A DNA stretch of 64,000 bases from JBJHBP01 sp050485685 (GCA_050485685.1 JBJHBW010000002.1:124001-188000), one strand, 5' to 3'; shown: positions 42,991 through 51,851, counted from the stretch's first letter. The notes: generated from the letters alone by a model not told the origin. Numbers and translations: made by a program.

Positions 42991-43801
42991 GGCCACTCAA
43001 CGGCCGCCAGAATATCGACAGCAGAATGATGCCAAGAACGACACGATAGACCACGAATGGCTGCATACCTATGCGCCGAATGAAAGCGAGGAAATAGTGT
43101 ATGCACAGATAGGCGCTGATGCCGGACACGATCGTCGCGATCAGCATCATCATCCAGTCCACCGCAATGTCCGAACGCGCAAGCTGCGTCACTTCCAGCG
43201 TCCCGGCGAGAAAGATCACCGGAATCGACAGCAGGAACGAGAACCTCGCGGCCCCTTCACGACTCATGCCCATGAACAGAGCCGCGGTCATCGTGATGCC
43301 CGAGCGCGATGTGCCCGGAATCAGCGCCAGCGCCTGCGCAAACGCGATCGCCGTGATCTCGCGCCAGCCGATCTGGTACTCACTCTTCGCCCCGCGCCAT
43401 TTCCAGTCGGCAAGTCCGAGCAGCAGCCCGAAACCGATCAGCGCAAATGCGAGCACAAGCGGATCGCGTGCCAGTTCCGCCACTTCGTGACGGAAGGTCA
43501 GCCCCGCCAGACCGACCGGGATGGTGCCGAGACCGACGGCCCAGGCCAGACGCGCGTCCGGGCTCAGCCGCCGGTGGCGCACAGACGCCAGCCATGCCAC
43601 CACCATGGACCTCAGCTCATGGCGGAAATACCAGACCACCGCGATCAGGCTACCCAGATGCAGTGCGGTATCGAAGGCAAGACCCTGATCCTCCCAGGGC
43701 GTCAGTACCGGCACCAGAATCAGATGGCCGGCGCTGGAGATCGGAAGAAATTCGGTGATGCCCTGAACGAGGGCGAGTACGATTGCCTGAATCCAGTCCA
43801 T
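42983..43801 (-). CDS. uppP: undecaprenyl-diphosphatase
   Basis: 272 residues, eight membrane segments. The family motifs are complete: ALVQGITEFLPISSAGH near residue 10 and ALIPGTSRSGITM near residue 160. It converts undecaprenyl diphosphate to undecaprenyl phosphate for peptidoglycan and O-antigen synthesis. Start ATG 43801. The amidotransferase gene overlaps its end, and the crcB pair lies about 100 bases upstream on the same strand. Confidence 0.96.
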   Translation of the reverse strand: MDWIQAIVLALVQGITEFLPISSAGHLILVPVLTPWEDQGLAFDTALHLGSLIAVVWYFRHELRSMVVAWLASVRHRRLSPDARLAWAVGLGTIPVGLAGLTFRHEVAELARDPLVLAFALIGFGLLLGLADWKWRGAKSEYQIGWREITAIAFAQALALIPGTSRSGITMTAALFMGMSREGAARFSFLLSIPVIFLAGTLEVTQLARSDIAVDWMMMLIATIVSGISAYLCIHYFLAFIRRIGMQPFVVYRVVLGIILLSIFWRPLSGHA

Positions 43802-43904
43802 AGGGCGCGCATCCTAGACAATTTGCCCGGCGCGGGACAGCACGGCGGTCACAGGCGCGGGACGAAACGGCGCGCAGCTGCCCGTCGCAAACCGTCGCGA
43901 CAGT

Positions 43905-44315
43905 TCAGACCTGACGGTTCAGACGCTCACCGAGTGAGAATCCGGCCGCGACGGCGATCAGCCACCCGGCCACGGAAATGACCACCGTCAACGCCGCCAG
44001 GTCCACACGCCCGACCTGCAGCAGTGCAAGCGTCTCCAGACTGAAAATTGAAAACGTCGTGTACCCGCCCAGTACGCCGCTGATCATGAACTGCCGCGTA
44101 TAGACACCCGCCGGCCAGCGTCCGTCCGGTGCGGTCAGCACCGCGCACAGCCCGATCAGAAACGAGCCGCTGACGTTGACGAACCAGGTCGACCAGGGGA
44201 GCGCGTCGGCCACGGGACTAATCTGGGGTGTGGACAGCAACCAGCGGCACAGCGCACCGAGCAGGCTGCCCAACGCAATGGAAAGGTATAGCAGCGATGT
44301 GCGCGGCGCGCTCAT
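43905..44315 (-). CDS. crcB: fluoride exporter CrcB/Fluc, second of a tandem pair
   Basis: 136 residues from ATG 44315, overlapping the stop of the preceding crcB as ATGA. Four membrane helices, with the Fluc signatures GSLLGALCRWLLS, WFVNVSGSFLIG, and GGYTTFSIFSLET (the fluoride-pore Phe box and sodium site). Fluc channels are antiparallel dimers; where two different subunits are encoded in tandem, a heterodimer with fixed orientations is likely. No fluoride riboswitch is seen upstream of the operon. Confidence 0.93.
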   Translation of the reverse strand: MSAPRTSLLYLSIALGSLLGALCRWLLSTPQISPVADALPWSTWFVNVSGSFLIGLCAVLTAPDGRWPAGVYTRQFMISGVLGGYTTFSIFSLETLALLQVGRVDLAALTVVISVAGWLIAVAAGFSLGERLNRQV

Positions 44316-44707
44316 GCCGCCACCACGTTCATCACCGCGCGTGCCAGCAGCCAGCCGGCACTCACGGCCGCAAGGCACAGCCCTGTTGACAGCAGCGTGT
44401 TCCAGACGGCGAGATCGCGCCTGCCCTCGCGCAGCAGCACCAGCGTCTGCAGGCTGAACGACGATACCGTTGTGTATGACCCGAGCAGGCCCACCGCCAG
44501 CAGCTGCCAGGCGGCCGGCTGCGTGATCCCCTCCGGTCCGATGATTGTTGCCGCCAGTATCCCTATCGCGAAGGCACCCGTTACATTCACGGCCAGTGTG
44601 CCCCAGGGCAGTTGCTCGCCCGCTCGCAGTCCCACCCAGTGCGCGAGCGCGAAACGCAGCGGTCCGCCAATCGCCCCCCCGAGTATCACCCAGATCGCCG
44701 ACGCCAT
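44312..44707 (-). CDS. crcB: fluoride exporter CrcB/Fluc, first of a tandem pair
   Basis: 131 residues from ATG 44707. Fluc motifs: GGAIGGPLRFALA, LAVNVTGAFAIGI and GSYTTVSSFSLQT. It differs markedly from the next crcB, supporting a two-subunit channel rather than a recent duplication. Starts four bases after the trmL stop, and is translated into the next crcB by overlap. Confidence 0.93.
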   Translation of the reverse strand: MASAIWVILGGAIGGPLRFALAHWVGLRAGEQLPWGTLAVNVTGAFAIGILAATIIGPEGITQPAAWQLLAVGLLGSYTTVSSFSLQTLVLLREGRRDLAVWNTLLSTGLCLAAVSAGWLLARAVMNVVAA

Positions 44708-44711
44708 GCCT

Positions 44712-45170
44712 TCAGTCGCCGAAGCCGTTCTGCCGCCACGCTTCATACAGAGTCACCGCGGCGGCATTGGAGAGATTGAGGCTGCGATTACCCGCTCTCA
44801 GCGGAATGCGCAGGCGACGCTCGGGTGGCATCGCGGCCAGCAGTTCATCCGGCAGGCCACGCGTCTCGGGGCCGAACAGGAACGCGTCCCCTGCGGCGAA
44901 GCGAGCATCGAACAGTGAGCGGGTCGCGCGGGTGGTCATTGCCCAGGGCTCGCGAACGCCAATCGCATGCAGGCACTCCTCCAGCGAGCCGTGTTCATGG
45001 ACGCGAGCCATCTCACGGTAATCCAGACCCGCACGGCGCAGGCTGCGCTCGTCCATGGAGAAACCCAGCGGGTGCACCAGATGCAGCGTCGCGCCCACGT
45101 TCGCGCACAGCCGTATCACATTGCCCGTGTTCGGCGGGATCTCCGGCTGGTAGAGGATGAGATGGAACAT
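44712..45170 (-). CDS. trmL: tRNA (cytidine/uridine-2'-O-)-methyltransferase TrmL
   Basis: 152 residues from ATG 45170; the longer reading is upstream DNA. SPOUT fold with the trefoil knot: QPEIPPNTGNVIRLCAN near residue 10, LHLVHPLGF, FGPETRGLP near residue 100 and IPLRAGNRSLNLSNAAAVTLYEAWRQ at the end. It methylates the wobble ribose of tRNA-Leu. Operon with the crcB pair; divergent from pyrD. Confidence 0.95.
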   Translation of the reverse strand: MFHLILYQPEIPPNTGNVIRLCANVGATLHLVHPLGFSMDERSLRRAGLDYREMARVHEHGSLEECLHAIGVREPWAMTTRATRSLFDARFAAGDAFLFGPETRGLPDELLAAMPPERRLRIPLRAGNRSLNLSNAAAVTLYEAWRQNGFGD

Positions 45171-45201
45171 GACAGGTCTGCTTCCGTGCGCTCGGGCGTT
45201 G

Positions 45202-45231
45202 TTGGTGTTGCGCCGGCCGCTGACTGATAAT
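45202..45231 (+). promoter_or_regulatory. promoter of pyrD
   Basis: TTGGTG at 45202-45207 and GATAAT at 45226-45231 are separated by 18 bases, in the 95-base divergent gap between trmL and pyrD. The -10 element is 34 bases before the pyrD start. Confidence 0.5.
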
Positions 45232-45265
45232 ACCGCGTTCATGGATTCGGAGACGGTTGCCGGCA

Positions 45266-46219
45266 ATGAGCCGCCTTGCGCTTGATTTCTGCGGCCTCAG
45301 GCTCAACTCGCCGGTGGTGCTGCTGTCGGGATGCGTGGGCTTCGGTGAGGAGTACACGCGCATAGAGGGGTTCTCCAACCGCGACGCCGGCGCCATCGTG
45401 CTCAAGGGCACGACGCTGCAACCGCGCCTGGGCAATCCGCCGCACCGTGTCTGGGAAACCGCCGCCGGCATGCTGAACGCCATCGGCCTGCAGAATCCCG
45501 GGGTGGACCATGTCGTCAAACACATTCTGCCGACGCTGGATTTCTCCGAGACCCGTTTCATCGCCAATGTCTGCGGTTCCACGATCGAAGAGTACGCCGA
45601 GGTTGCGCGGCGTTTCGACGACTCGCCCATAGACGCGATGGAAATCAACATCTCCTGCCCCAACGTGAAAGAGGGTGGGGTCGCCTTCGGCAACTACCCC
45701 GAGATGTCGGCGCGGGTGGTCGAGGCCTGCCGCCGCGTTACGGACAAGCCGCTGATCACCAAGCTGTCACCGAACCAGACCGACATCGTTGCAAATGCGA
45801 TCGCATGCATAGAGGCGGGCAGCAATGCACTGGCGGTCATCAATACCGTGATGGGCATGGCGGTGGACACGTCCACGCGCAGGCCGATCATAGGCAATGT
45901 ACAGGGCGGGCTTTCAGGCCCTGCGATCAAGCCGATCGCGTTGCTGAAGGTGCATCAGGTTCATGAGCATGCGCGCAGTCGCGGGGTTCCGGTGATCGGT
46001 CAGGGCGGGATAGAGACGGCCGACGATGCGCTGCAGTTTCTGATTGCCGGGGCGAGTACGGTGGGGGTGGGTACGGCGCTGTTCTATGACCCTATGGTGG
46101 TGCGTCGTATCAATGCGGGGATAGACGACTATCTCTCCGGGCATGGCATCGGGTCGGTGGGTGAGCTGACGGGGACGCTGAATACGGCGCGGGCGGTGGA
46201 TTTGCCGGCCAGTGGGTGA
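45266..46219 (+). CDS. pyrD: dihydroorotate dehydrogenase, class 1B-like catalytic subunit
   Basis: 317 residues from ATG 45266. FMN-binding TIM barrel: SGCVGFGEEY, LKGTTLQPRLGNPPHR, GMLNAIGLQNPG, and the catalytic base Cys in MEINISCPNVKEGG near residue 137, which marks class 1 (class 2 uses Ser). VIGQGGIETADDALQFLIAGAS binds phosphate. Length and sequence are of the PyrD-B kind, which needs the flavin/iron-sulfur partner PyrK for NAD+; pyrK is not adjacent here. The window organism may keep it elsewhere or use another acceptor. Convergent with the GTPase at 46376. Confidence 0.92.
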   Translation: MSRLALDFCGLRLNSPVVLLSGCVGFGEEYTRIEGFSNRDAGAIVLKGTTLQPRLGNPPHRVWETAAGMLNAIGLQNPGVDHVVKHILPTLDFSETRFIANVCGSTIEEYAEVARRFDDSPIDAMEINISCPNVKEGGVAFGNYPEMSARVVEACRRVTDKPLITKLSPNQTDIVANAIACIEAGSNALAVINTVMGMAVDTSTRRPIIGNVQGGLSGPAIKPIALLKVHQVHEHARSRGVPVIGQGGIETADDALQFLIAGASTVGVGTALFYDPMVVRRINAGIDDYLSGHGIGSVGELTGTLNTARAVDLPASG

Positions 46220-46251
46220 TTGGTGAGGGTGTCGCGGCGGTTGCTGATTCA

Positions 46252-46342
46252 TGCGGGGCCGTTTGCGGGGACGGCGTGAATACATCCATGTAGCCTCGGT
46301 GCGGCCATCCATGGCCGCACAAGCCCCGCAAACGGCCCCGCA
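46252..46342. repeat. 91-base palindromic intergenic repeat, copy 1
   Basis: Outer arms at 46252-46270 and 46324-46342 are perfectly complementary over 19 bp (GGGGCCGTTTGCGGGG core). An inner hairpin GTGCGGCCAT/ATGGCCGCAC sits at 46299-46320. The interior (GACGGCGTGAATACATCC...GTAGCCTCG) matches the second copy at 57261-57375 in the opposite orientation almost base for base. Beyond the 19 bp, flanking bases remain partly complementary. It occupies the gap between convergent pyrD and the GTPase gene, so it may act as a two-way terminator or as a REP-like mobile repeat. Confidence 0.9.
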
Positions 46343-46375
46343 CGACTCAGCGACCTTCCTGAACTTCCCACAGGG

Positions 46376-47428
46376 TCAGTGCATGTGCAGCTCTATGATG
46401 TCGCCGTCGGATACGGGGTGTTCGGGGCCTACCTGCTGTCCGTCGAAGACATCGCGGCCCCAGGCGCGTGCGTATCTTAGTGAGCTGGCGATGTCCTTGT
46501 GGACGAGGCGGGCGACCTCCTGGACGGTTGCGCCGCGGCGTACGGTGAACGGCTTGTCTCGATCGACGGGTTTACCGGGGGCTTTGGTGTAGACGCGCGC
46601 GATGCCGAGGTGGCGGAACAGGAACGGCGCGATAGCGTCCAGACCGACGCCGGTTTCGGCAGAGACATCCAGGGCCGGGAAACGAACGTCCAGCAGTTCC
46701 TTGAGTACGCGAACGTCATCCGGGTCGTGATGCAGATCGGTCTTGTTGGCGAGCAGCAGGGTGGGCAGCTCGATGCGGAACGGGTCCGGTTCGTCATCGG
46801 CGGCGTCAATCGCGTCATCGTCTGTAGCCGTTGAGGGGTCCGGTTCGTCGTCAACGGGCCAGCGGGGCGAGAGGAAAACCCGCTTTTCGGCCAGGCGGCT
46901 CAGGATGACGGCCACCTGTTCAGTGCAGTCGGGATCGGTAATGTCCACGACCAGCAGGGCCGCATCGGCGTTCTGCAATGCCGTAATGAACCAGCCCTCG
47001 AACCAGTCCGCGGAGATCGGCGGCAGATCGACGAGCTGGAAGTGAATGTCCTCAAAGGCCAGCATGCCGGGCATGGGCTCGTGCGTGGTGTAGGGATAAG
47101 GGCCGCATTCGGCGCGTGATCCGGTGAGCTTCATGTGCAGCGCGGACTTGCCGGCATTCGGCGGCCCCAGCATGGCTATCTGTGCAGCACCCTCGGGACG
47201 CACGCTGTGCACGGGGCCGCTGCGCGCCGCGCCCTTGCGCGGCCCGGCGAGTTCCTCGGTGAGCTGCTTGATGCGGCTCTTGATGTCCGCCTGAAGATGC
47301 TCGGTTCCCTTGTGCTTGGGAATGGTGCGCAGCATCTCCTTGAGACAGGCCAGCCTGTCGCGATCGTCGCGCGCCGCGCGGAACGCCTGTTCGGCCTTCT
47401 TGTAGTCGGGTGAAAGATTCGCCGGCAT
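46376..47428 (-). CDS. DRG/Obg-like GTPase with TGS domain
   Basis: 350 residues from ATG 47428. N-terminal helical region (1-75), then G1 GPPNAGKSAL near residue 88, G2/G3 YPYTTHEPMPG and LVDLPP (the usual DTPG reads DLPP), G4 NKTD near residue 220, a Asp-rich insert (DDDAIDAADDEPD, about 193-210), and a C-terminal TGS domain beginning ARVYTKAPGKPVDRDKPF with KDIASSLRYARAWG. The domain order is that of DRG-type GTPases thought to act on ribosomes or translation. Divergent from lpxA; function in bacteria unknown. Confidence 0.88.
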   Translation of the reverse strand: MPANLSPDYKKAEQAFRAARDDRDRLACLKEMLRTIPKHKGTEHLQADIKSRIKQLTEELAGPRKGAARSGPVHSVRPEGAAQIAMLGPPNAGKSALHMKLTGSRAECGPYPYTTHEPMPGMLAFEDIHFQLVDLPPISADWFEGWFITALQNADAALLVVDITDPDCTEQVAVILSRLAEKRVFLSPRWPVDDEPDPSTATDDDAIDAADDEPDPFRIELPTLLLANKTDLHHDPDDVRVLKELLDVRFPALDVSAETGVGLDAIAPFLFRHLGIARVYTKAPGKPVDRDKPFTVRRGATVQEVARLVHKDIASSLRYARAWGRDVFDGQQVGPEHPVSDGDIIELHMH

Positions 47429-47597
47429 CGGTTGCTCTGCGTTTGCGGTGCCGCGCTGGCTGACAGCCAGTCGATTATGCACCATTGATTCGTGCTGTCG
47501 GGCGGGCGCGCTTGCCCTGATGCGCCACTCTGGTGTATCAGGGTGCGGCGCGCACAGGGAAAACGGAGTTCAGGCAGGCGCGCTGCAAGGAGTTCAA

Positions 47598-48386
47598 TTG
47601 AGTATTCATTCCACCGCCGTGGTGTCGGAGCAGGCGAAGATATCCGAAGACGCGGAAATCGGCCCGTTCTGTGTACTGGTGGGCGATGTCACCATAGGCG
47701 CCCATACGGTCGTCGAGTCCCACGCCCGCATCGGCAGTCAATACGGACGGGTCGTCATTGGCGAGCACAATTACATTCAGCACGGCGCGGCACTTGGCGG
47801 TCCGCCACAGGATCTGTCCTATGACGACACCAGCACCGCGCTGATCATCGGCGATCACAATCGCATCGGCGAGTACGCCAACATCAGTCTGGGCACACCG
47901 AAAGGCGGCGGCGTCACGAAACTGGGCGATCACACGTTCATCATGGCGTACGTGCACATCGGTCACGACTGCGACATCGGTGATCACGTGATCATCACCA
48001 ACGGCACGCAGCTTGCCGGGCATGTGACCGTCGAGCATCACGCCCTCCTCAGCGGGCTGGCAGGCGTGACCCAGTTCGTTCGCCTCGGTGCCTATTCGTT
48101 TCTGGTGGCAGGCTCTTTTGCCAACAAGGACATCGTTCCGTATGCCGTTGCCGAGGGACACTGGGCCACGCCACGCGCCACCAATCGCGTGGGACTGAAG
48201 CGCGCCGGGTATTCCGCCGAAGGAAGACGCAACATAGACCATGCGCTGCGACTGGTCATGGACCGCAGCCTCAACGTCGAACAGGTGTTGACGCGAATCG
48301 AATCCGAATGCGATCTCACGCCATCCATCGATCACCTGATTGCTTTCATCAACGGTTCGAAGCGGGGGCTTGCGCGTGGCGAGTAA
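47598..48386 (+). CDS. lpxA: acyl-ACP--UDP-N-acetylglucosamine O-acyltransferase (LpxA)
   Basis: 262 residues from TTG 47598, chosen because AAGGAG is five bases upstream; the ATG-initiated longer reading is leader. A left-handed beta-helix of hexapeptide repeats ([LIV]G.....) fills residues 1-180; the catalytic His lies in YVHIGHDCDIG, GGGVTKLG is the usual loop, and a helical tail follows. It starts lipid A synthesis. Variations at the substrate loop (EGHWATPRATN in place of the usual QGNHATPFGVN of E. coli) and the partner gene suggest altered substrate. lpxD, fabZ and lpxB, its usual neighbours, are absent. Confidence 0.93.
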   Translation: MSIHSTAVVSEQAKISEDAEIGPFCVLVGDVTIGAHTVVESHARIGSQYGRVVIGEHNYIQHGAALGGPPQDLSYDDTSTALIIGDHNRIGEYANISLGTPKGGGVTKLGDHTFIMAYVHIGHDCDIGDHVIITNGTQLAGHVTVEHHALLSGLAGVTQFVRLGAYSFLVAGSFANKDIVPYAVAEGHWATPRATNRVGLKRAGYSAEGRRNIDHALRLVMDRSLNVEQVLTRIESECDLTPSIDHLIAFINGSKRGLARGE

Positions 48387-49323
48387 GGTGCGCGCAGCCG
48401 TGATCGGAACCGGTTATCTCGGCCGGTTTCATGCCGAAAAGTATGCGGCACTGGCGAACGCCGACCTTGTCGGAGTGTCGGATCTGCGGGCCGATGTCGG
48501 GCAGGGGGTTGCCGAAGCCTGCCACACCGCGTTCTTTGCCGACTACCGGGATCTGGTCGGTCGCGTAGACGCCGTCACGATTGCATCGGATACCGCCACG
48601 CACTTCGAGATCGCGAAGTTCTTTCTCGAGCACGATGTGCATGTGCTGGTGGAGAAACCGATGACGCGGACCAGCGACGAGGGTTCGATCCTGACGGAAC
48701 TCGCAGCCGCCCGGGGCCTGAAGCTGCAGGTGGGTCACATCGAGCGTTTCAATCCGGCGCTGCTGTCGGCACGCGACGAGCTAAGCGCGGTCAGATTCAT
48801 GGAGTGCCACAGACTGGCGCCGTTCAAGCCACGCAGCACGGACGTGCATGTGGTACTGGACCTGATGATCCACGATCTGGACGTGATCCTGTCGCTGGTC
48901 AACGCCAATCCGGTCAAGGTCTCGGCGGTCGGCATCGCGGTGCTGACGTCAAGCACCGATATCGCCAATGCACGTATCGAGTTCGACAACGGAGCGATTG
49001 CGAATGTGACGGCATCACGTGTGTCTACGAATGCGCAACGCAAGTTCCGCGTCTTTCAGCACCAGCAGTATCTGTCCATCGATTTCGGCAAGGGCGAGGT
49101 GCAGCGGGTAATCAGTACCGACAATCCCGCAACCGACGGTCCGCCGCTGAGCGTGCAGAGCTGGAGTCTTGAGAAGGGCGATGCGCTGCTGGCCGAGACT
49201 TCCGCGTTCGTGCGCTCAATTCAGGACGATCTGCCGTGCGAAGTCACCGGTGAAGACGGTGTGGTTGCGCTGAAGCTTGCGGAAACCATCATCGCCGACA
49301 TCCAGCGGCGCGAACTGTTGTGA
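48376..49323 (+). CDS. Gfo/Idh/MocA oxidoreductase, GnnA-like
   Basis: 315 residues from GTG 48376, overlapping lpxA by 11 bases, so translation is coupled. Rossmann domain GTGYLGRFHAEKYAAL near residue 10, the signature VEKPMTRTSDEG near residue 95, GHIERFNPAL, and a C-terminal GFO_IDH domain with a HDLDVILSLV His motif. A dehydrogenase of this family (GnnA) placed next to lpxA oxidises the 3-OH of UDP-GlcNAc so that the GnnB transaminase can install an amine, yielding amide-linked lipid A in Acidithiobacillus and Leptospira. No gnnB is present here, so the role remains inference. Confidence 0.85.
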   Translation: MASKVRAAVIGTGYLGRFHAEKYAALANADLVGVSDLRADVGQGVAEACHTAFFADYRDLVGRVDAVTIASDTATHFEIAKFFLEHDVHVLVEKPMTRTSDEGSILTELAAARGLKLQVGHIERFNPALLSARDELSAVRFMECHRLAPFKPRSTDVHVVLDLMIHDLDVILSLVNANPVKVSAVGIAVLTSSTDIANARIEFDNGAIANVTASRVSTNAQRKFRVFQHQQYLSIDFGKGEVQRVISTDNPATDGPPLSVQSWSLEKGDALLAETSAFVRSIQDDLPCEVTGEDGVVALKLAETIIADIQRRELL

Positions 49324-49336
49324 GACGGGCGCCGGT

Positions 49337-50740
49337 TCAGACCCGGCCTTCCAATCCAAGCTCGCGAATCTTTCGGGTCAGCGTGTTGCGCCCCCAGCCC
49401 AGCAGCTTCGCCGCTTCCAGGCGCTTGCCGCGCGCGCGCCGCAGGGCCGCCACGATCAGGGTGCGTTCGAAAGCCGGCAGGGCATGGTCCAGCAGCGGCT
49501 CGGGAGGTCCGCCAGCCAGCTGGGTCTCAGCCCACTGAGCCAGCCCTGCCGTCCAGTCGCCGCTGCCCTGGGTCGTCGCGCCGCCAAGTTCCCGCGGCAG
49601 ATCGGCGGCAACAATTTCCCGTCCCGCTGCGACGACCGTCAGCCGACGACAGCAGTTCACCAGTTCGCGCACATTGCCGGGCCAGTCGTACTCCAGCATC
49701 AGCGATTCGGCCTCACCGCTGAGCGTCTTCGGCGCCACACTCAGTTCACGCGCCGCCTGATCCAGATAGAAGCGCGTCAGCTCCGGAATGTCTTCCTTGC
49801 GATGACGCAGAGGTGGCACCTGGATACGCATCACGTTAAGACGATGGAACAGGTCCTCGCGAAATCGGCCTTCCTTCACGTCCTGGGCAAGGTCCTGGTG
49901 CGTTGCCGCGATCACCCGCACATCCACCCTGATCGGCGTCTGGCCGCCGACGCGGAAGAATTCGTTCTCTGCCAGCACGCGCAGCAGTCGGGTCTGCAGG
50001 GCGGGCGACATGTCACCGATCTCATCCAGGAACAGCGTGCCGCCATCGGCCTGTTCAAAACGACCGATGCGCCTCTCGGTGGCACCCGTGAACGCGCCTT
50101 TTTCGTGGCCGAAAAGCTCTGACTCCAGCAGCTCCGCGGCAATCGCCGATGTGTTCAGCGCGACGAAAGGAGCGCTGGCGCGCGGTGAATTGTCATGCAG
50201 CGCACGGGCGACGAGTTCCTTGCCGGTGCCCGACTCACCGGTGATGAGGACCGTCATGCTGGATCGCGACAGTCTGCCTATGGCCCTGAAGACCTCCTGC
50301 ATCGCAGGTGCCTGACCGATGATACGGCTGGGTTCTTTTTTCGATCCGGCCTCCTCGGAGGCGCGACCGTTCTGACGCGCGGCGCGCGAAACCAGCTCCA
50401 CCGCCTCGTCGATGTCGAACGGCTTGGGGAGATACTCGAATGCACCGCCGCGATAGGCGGACACCGCGCTTTCAAGATCCGAGTGCGCGGTAATCACGAT
50501 CACAGGTATGTCCGGATCGGTACCGGCCAGACGATCCATGAGCTGAAGACCCGTCATGTCGGGCATGCGAATGTCGGTGACTATGACATCCGGCTTCTCA
50601 CGTGCGAGTGCGCGAAAGAACGCGTGGCCAGACTCGAAACAGCGCGGCAACATCTGTGCCTGCTTCAGAGCCTGTTCCAGTACCCAGCGTACCGATTCGT
50701 CGTCGTCGACGACCCAGACATTCAGACCCGGTGTCGCCAT
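49337..50740 (-). CDS. ntrC: nitrogen regulation response regulator NtrC
   Basis: 467 residues. N-terminal receiver with the phospho-acceptor Asp in DVIVTDIRMPDM near residue 55; sigma-54 interaction AAA+ domain with Walker A GESGTGKELVARALH near residue 170, GAFTGA loop and LFLDEIGDMS Walker B; and a Fis-type helix-turn-helix at the end (RGKRLEAAKLLGWGRNTLTRKIREL). It activates sigma-54 promoters under nitrogen limitation, most directly the glnA promoter at 54045. One-base overlap with ntrB. Confidence 0.97.
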   Translation of the reverse strand: MATPGLNVWVVDDDESVRWVLEQALKQAQMLPRCFESGHAFFRALAREKPDVIVTDIRMPDMTGLQLMDRLAGTDPDIPVIVITAHSDLESAVSAYRGGAFEYLPKPFDIDEAVELVSRAARQNGRASEEAGSKKEPSRIIGQAPAMQEVFRAIGRLSRSSMTVLITGESGTGKELVARALHDNSPRASAPFVALNTSAIAAELLESELFGHEKGAFTGATERRIGRFEQADGGTLFLDEIGDMSPALQTRLLRVLAENEFFRVGGQTPIRVDVRVIAATHQDLAQDVKEGRFREDLFHRLNVMRIQVPPLRHRKEDIPELTRFYLDQAARELSVAPKTLSGEAESLMLEYDWPGNVRELVNCCRRLTVVAAGREIVAADLPRELGGATTQGSGDWTAGLAQWAETQLAGGPPEPLLDHALPAFERTLIVAALRRARGKRLEAAKLLGWGRNTLTRKIRELGLEGRV

Positions 50741-51777
50741 CAGGCTTTTCCTCCTCCGCCGCCGTTCTGTACAGGCAGGCGCATGTGAAATACGGTTCGG
50801 CCCGGCTGACTGGTGAACTCGATCACGCCGCCGTTGCGGCTCACAAGATCCTGCGCAATGGTCAGTCCCAGCCCTGTACCGGTGGTTCGGCCGGTGACCA
50901 GCGGATAGAAGATCGTTTCCTTGAGGTCGTCGGGAATGCCCGGACCGCTGTCCTCGACCTCGGCTGACAGCACCAGCCTGTGCTGCTCGCCGCCAAGGTT
51001 GTAGTTCGACAGCGCGCGCGTGCGGAACACCAGGCGACCGCTGCTTCCCACGGCTTCAAGCGCGTTGCGCGCCAGATTCAGAAAGGCCTGGATCATCTGG
51101 CTGCGATCCACATTCAGCGGCGGCAGACTGGGATCGTAATCACGCACCAGGGCGACGCCGTCGGGCTTTTCGGCCGCAATCAGTTTCGCCACATGTTCGG
51201 TGATCTGGTGAATGTTGGTCGGCTCCTGCCTGGGTGCACCACCGGCCTTGAGGATGTTGTCCACCAGCGCATTGAGACGATCGGCCTCTTCGATGATGAC
51301 GCGCGTGTAACGCTTCAGATCCTGCCCCGGCAACTGTCGCTCCAGCAGTTGCGCCGCGCCGCGCAGTCCGCCCAGGGGATTGCGGATTTCATGCGCGAGC
51401 TGGGCGACCATGCGACGGCTGAGCTGCTGCTGCGTGACCAGATCGGCGTCACGGCGCAGCTGGCGGTCTCTTTCGGTGTCGGTGAATTCCAGCAGCACGC
51501 CGCCGTCGTATTCGAGCGGCGTGGCGTGACAGTCCAGTTTCAGATGACGGTCGGCAACACGAAGCTCAAGTTCGCGAAGCCGGAAGGTGGTGCCGCTCTT
51601 CAGAACCCGATGACACAGTGCGACGAGATCGTTGGCGGCCTGCAGCACTGCGCCGACTGGCCGACCAAGTACCTGTCGTTCACTGACACCGAACAGGTTC
51701 TCCGCGGCGGAGTTGAGAAAGGCGCAGGTGAGATCGTGATCGAGCAGCAGTACGGCGGTCTGAAGACTGCCGAGCAT
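50740..51777 (-). CDS. ntrB: nitrogen regulation sensor kinase NtrB
   Basis: 345 residues from ATG 51777 (MLGSLQTAVLL), close to the 349 of E. coli GlnL; the 556-residue reading is only an antiparallel extension through the DUF4124 gene. A PAS domain (1-110), the H-box VAQLAHEIRNPLGGLRGAAQ with the phosphorylated His near residue 140, N-box NLARNALEAV and G-boxes EDSGPGIPDD and GTGLGLTIAQ. It phosphorylates NtrC when glutamine is low and is reversed by PII. Cytoplasmic, no membrane segment. Confidence 0.97.
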   Translation of the reverse strand: MLGSLQTAVLLLDHDLTCAFLNSAAENLFGVSERQVLGRPVGAVLQAANDLVALCHRVLKSGTTFRLRELELRVADRHLKLDCHATPLEYDGGVLLEFTDTERDRQLRRDADLVTQQQLSRRMVAQLAHEIRNPLGGLRGAAQLLERQLPGQDLKRYTRVIIEEADRLNALVDNILKAGGAPRQEPTNIHQITEHVAKLIAAEKPDGVALVRDYDPSLPPLNVDRSQMIQAFLNLARNALEAVGSSGRLVFRTRALSNYNLGGEQHRLVLSAEVEDSGPGIPDDLKETIFYPLVTGRTTGTGLGLTIAQDLVSRNGGVIEFTSQPGRTVFHMRLPVQNGGGGGKA

Positions 51778-51851
51778 TTCACGATGATCCGCGCGGGCAC
51801 GGTTGCGTGGCCGTGCGCCGGAAGCCGGCGACCCGGCACTGCGTGTGCCGC

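Noticed and set aside
46220..46251. Continuation of a gene after pyrD
   Set aside because: Only a short GC-rich stretch before the palindromic repeat; no start or frame.
46252..46342. Insertion sequence or MITE with target duplications
   Set aside because: No direct flanking duplication was found and the outer arms differ between copies; kept as palindromic repeat instead.
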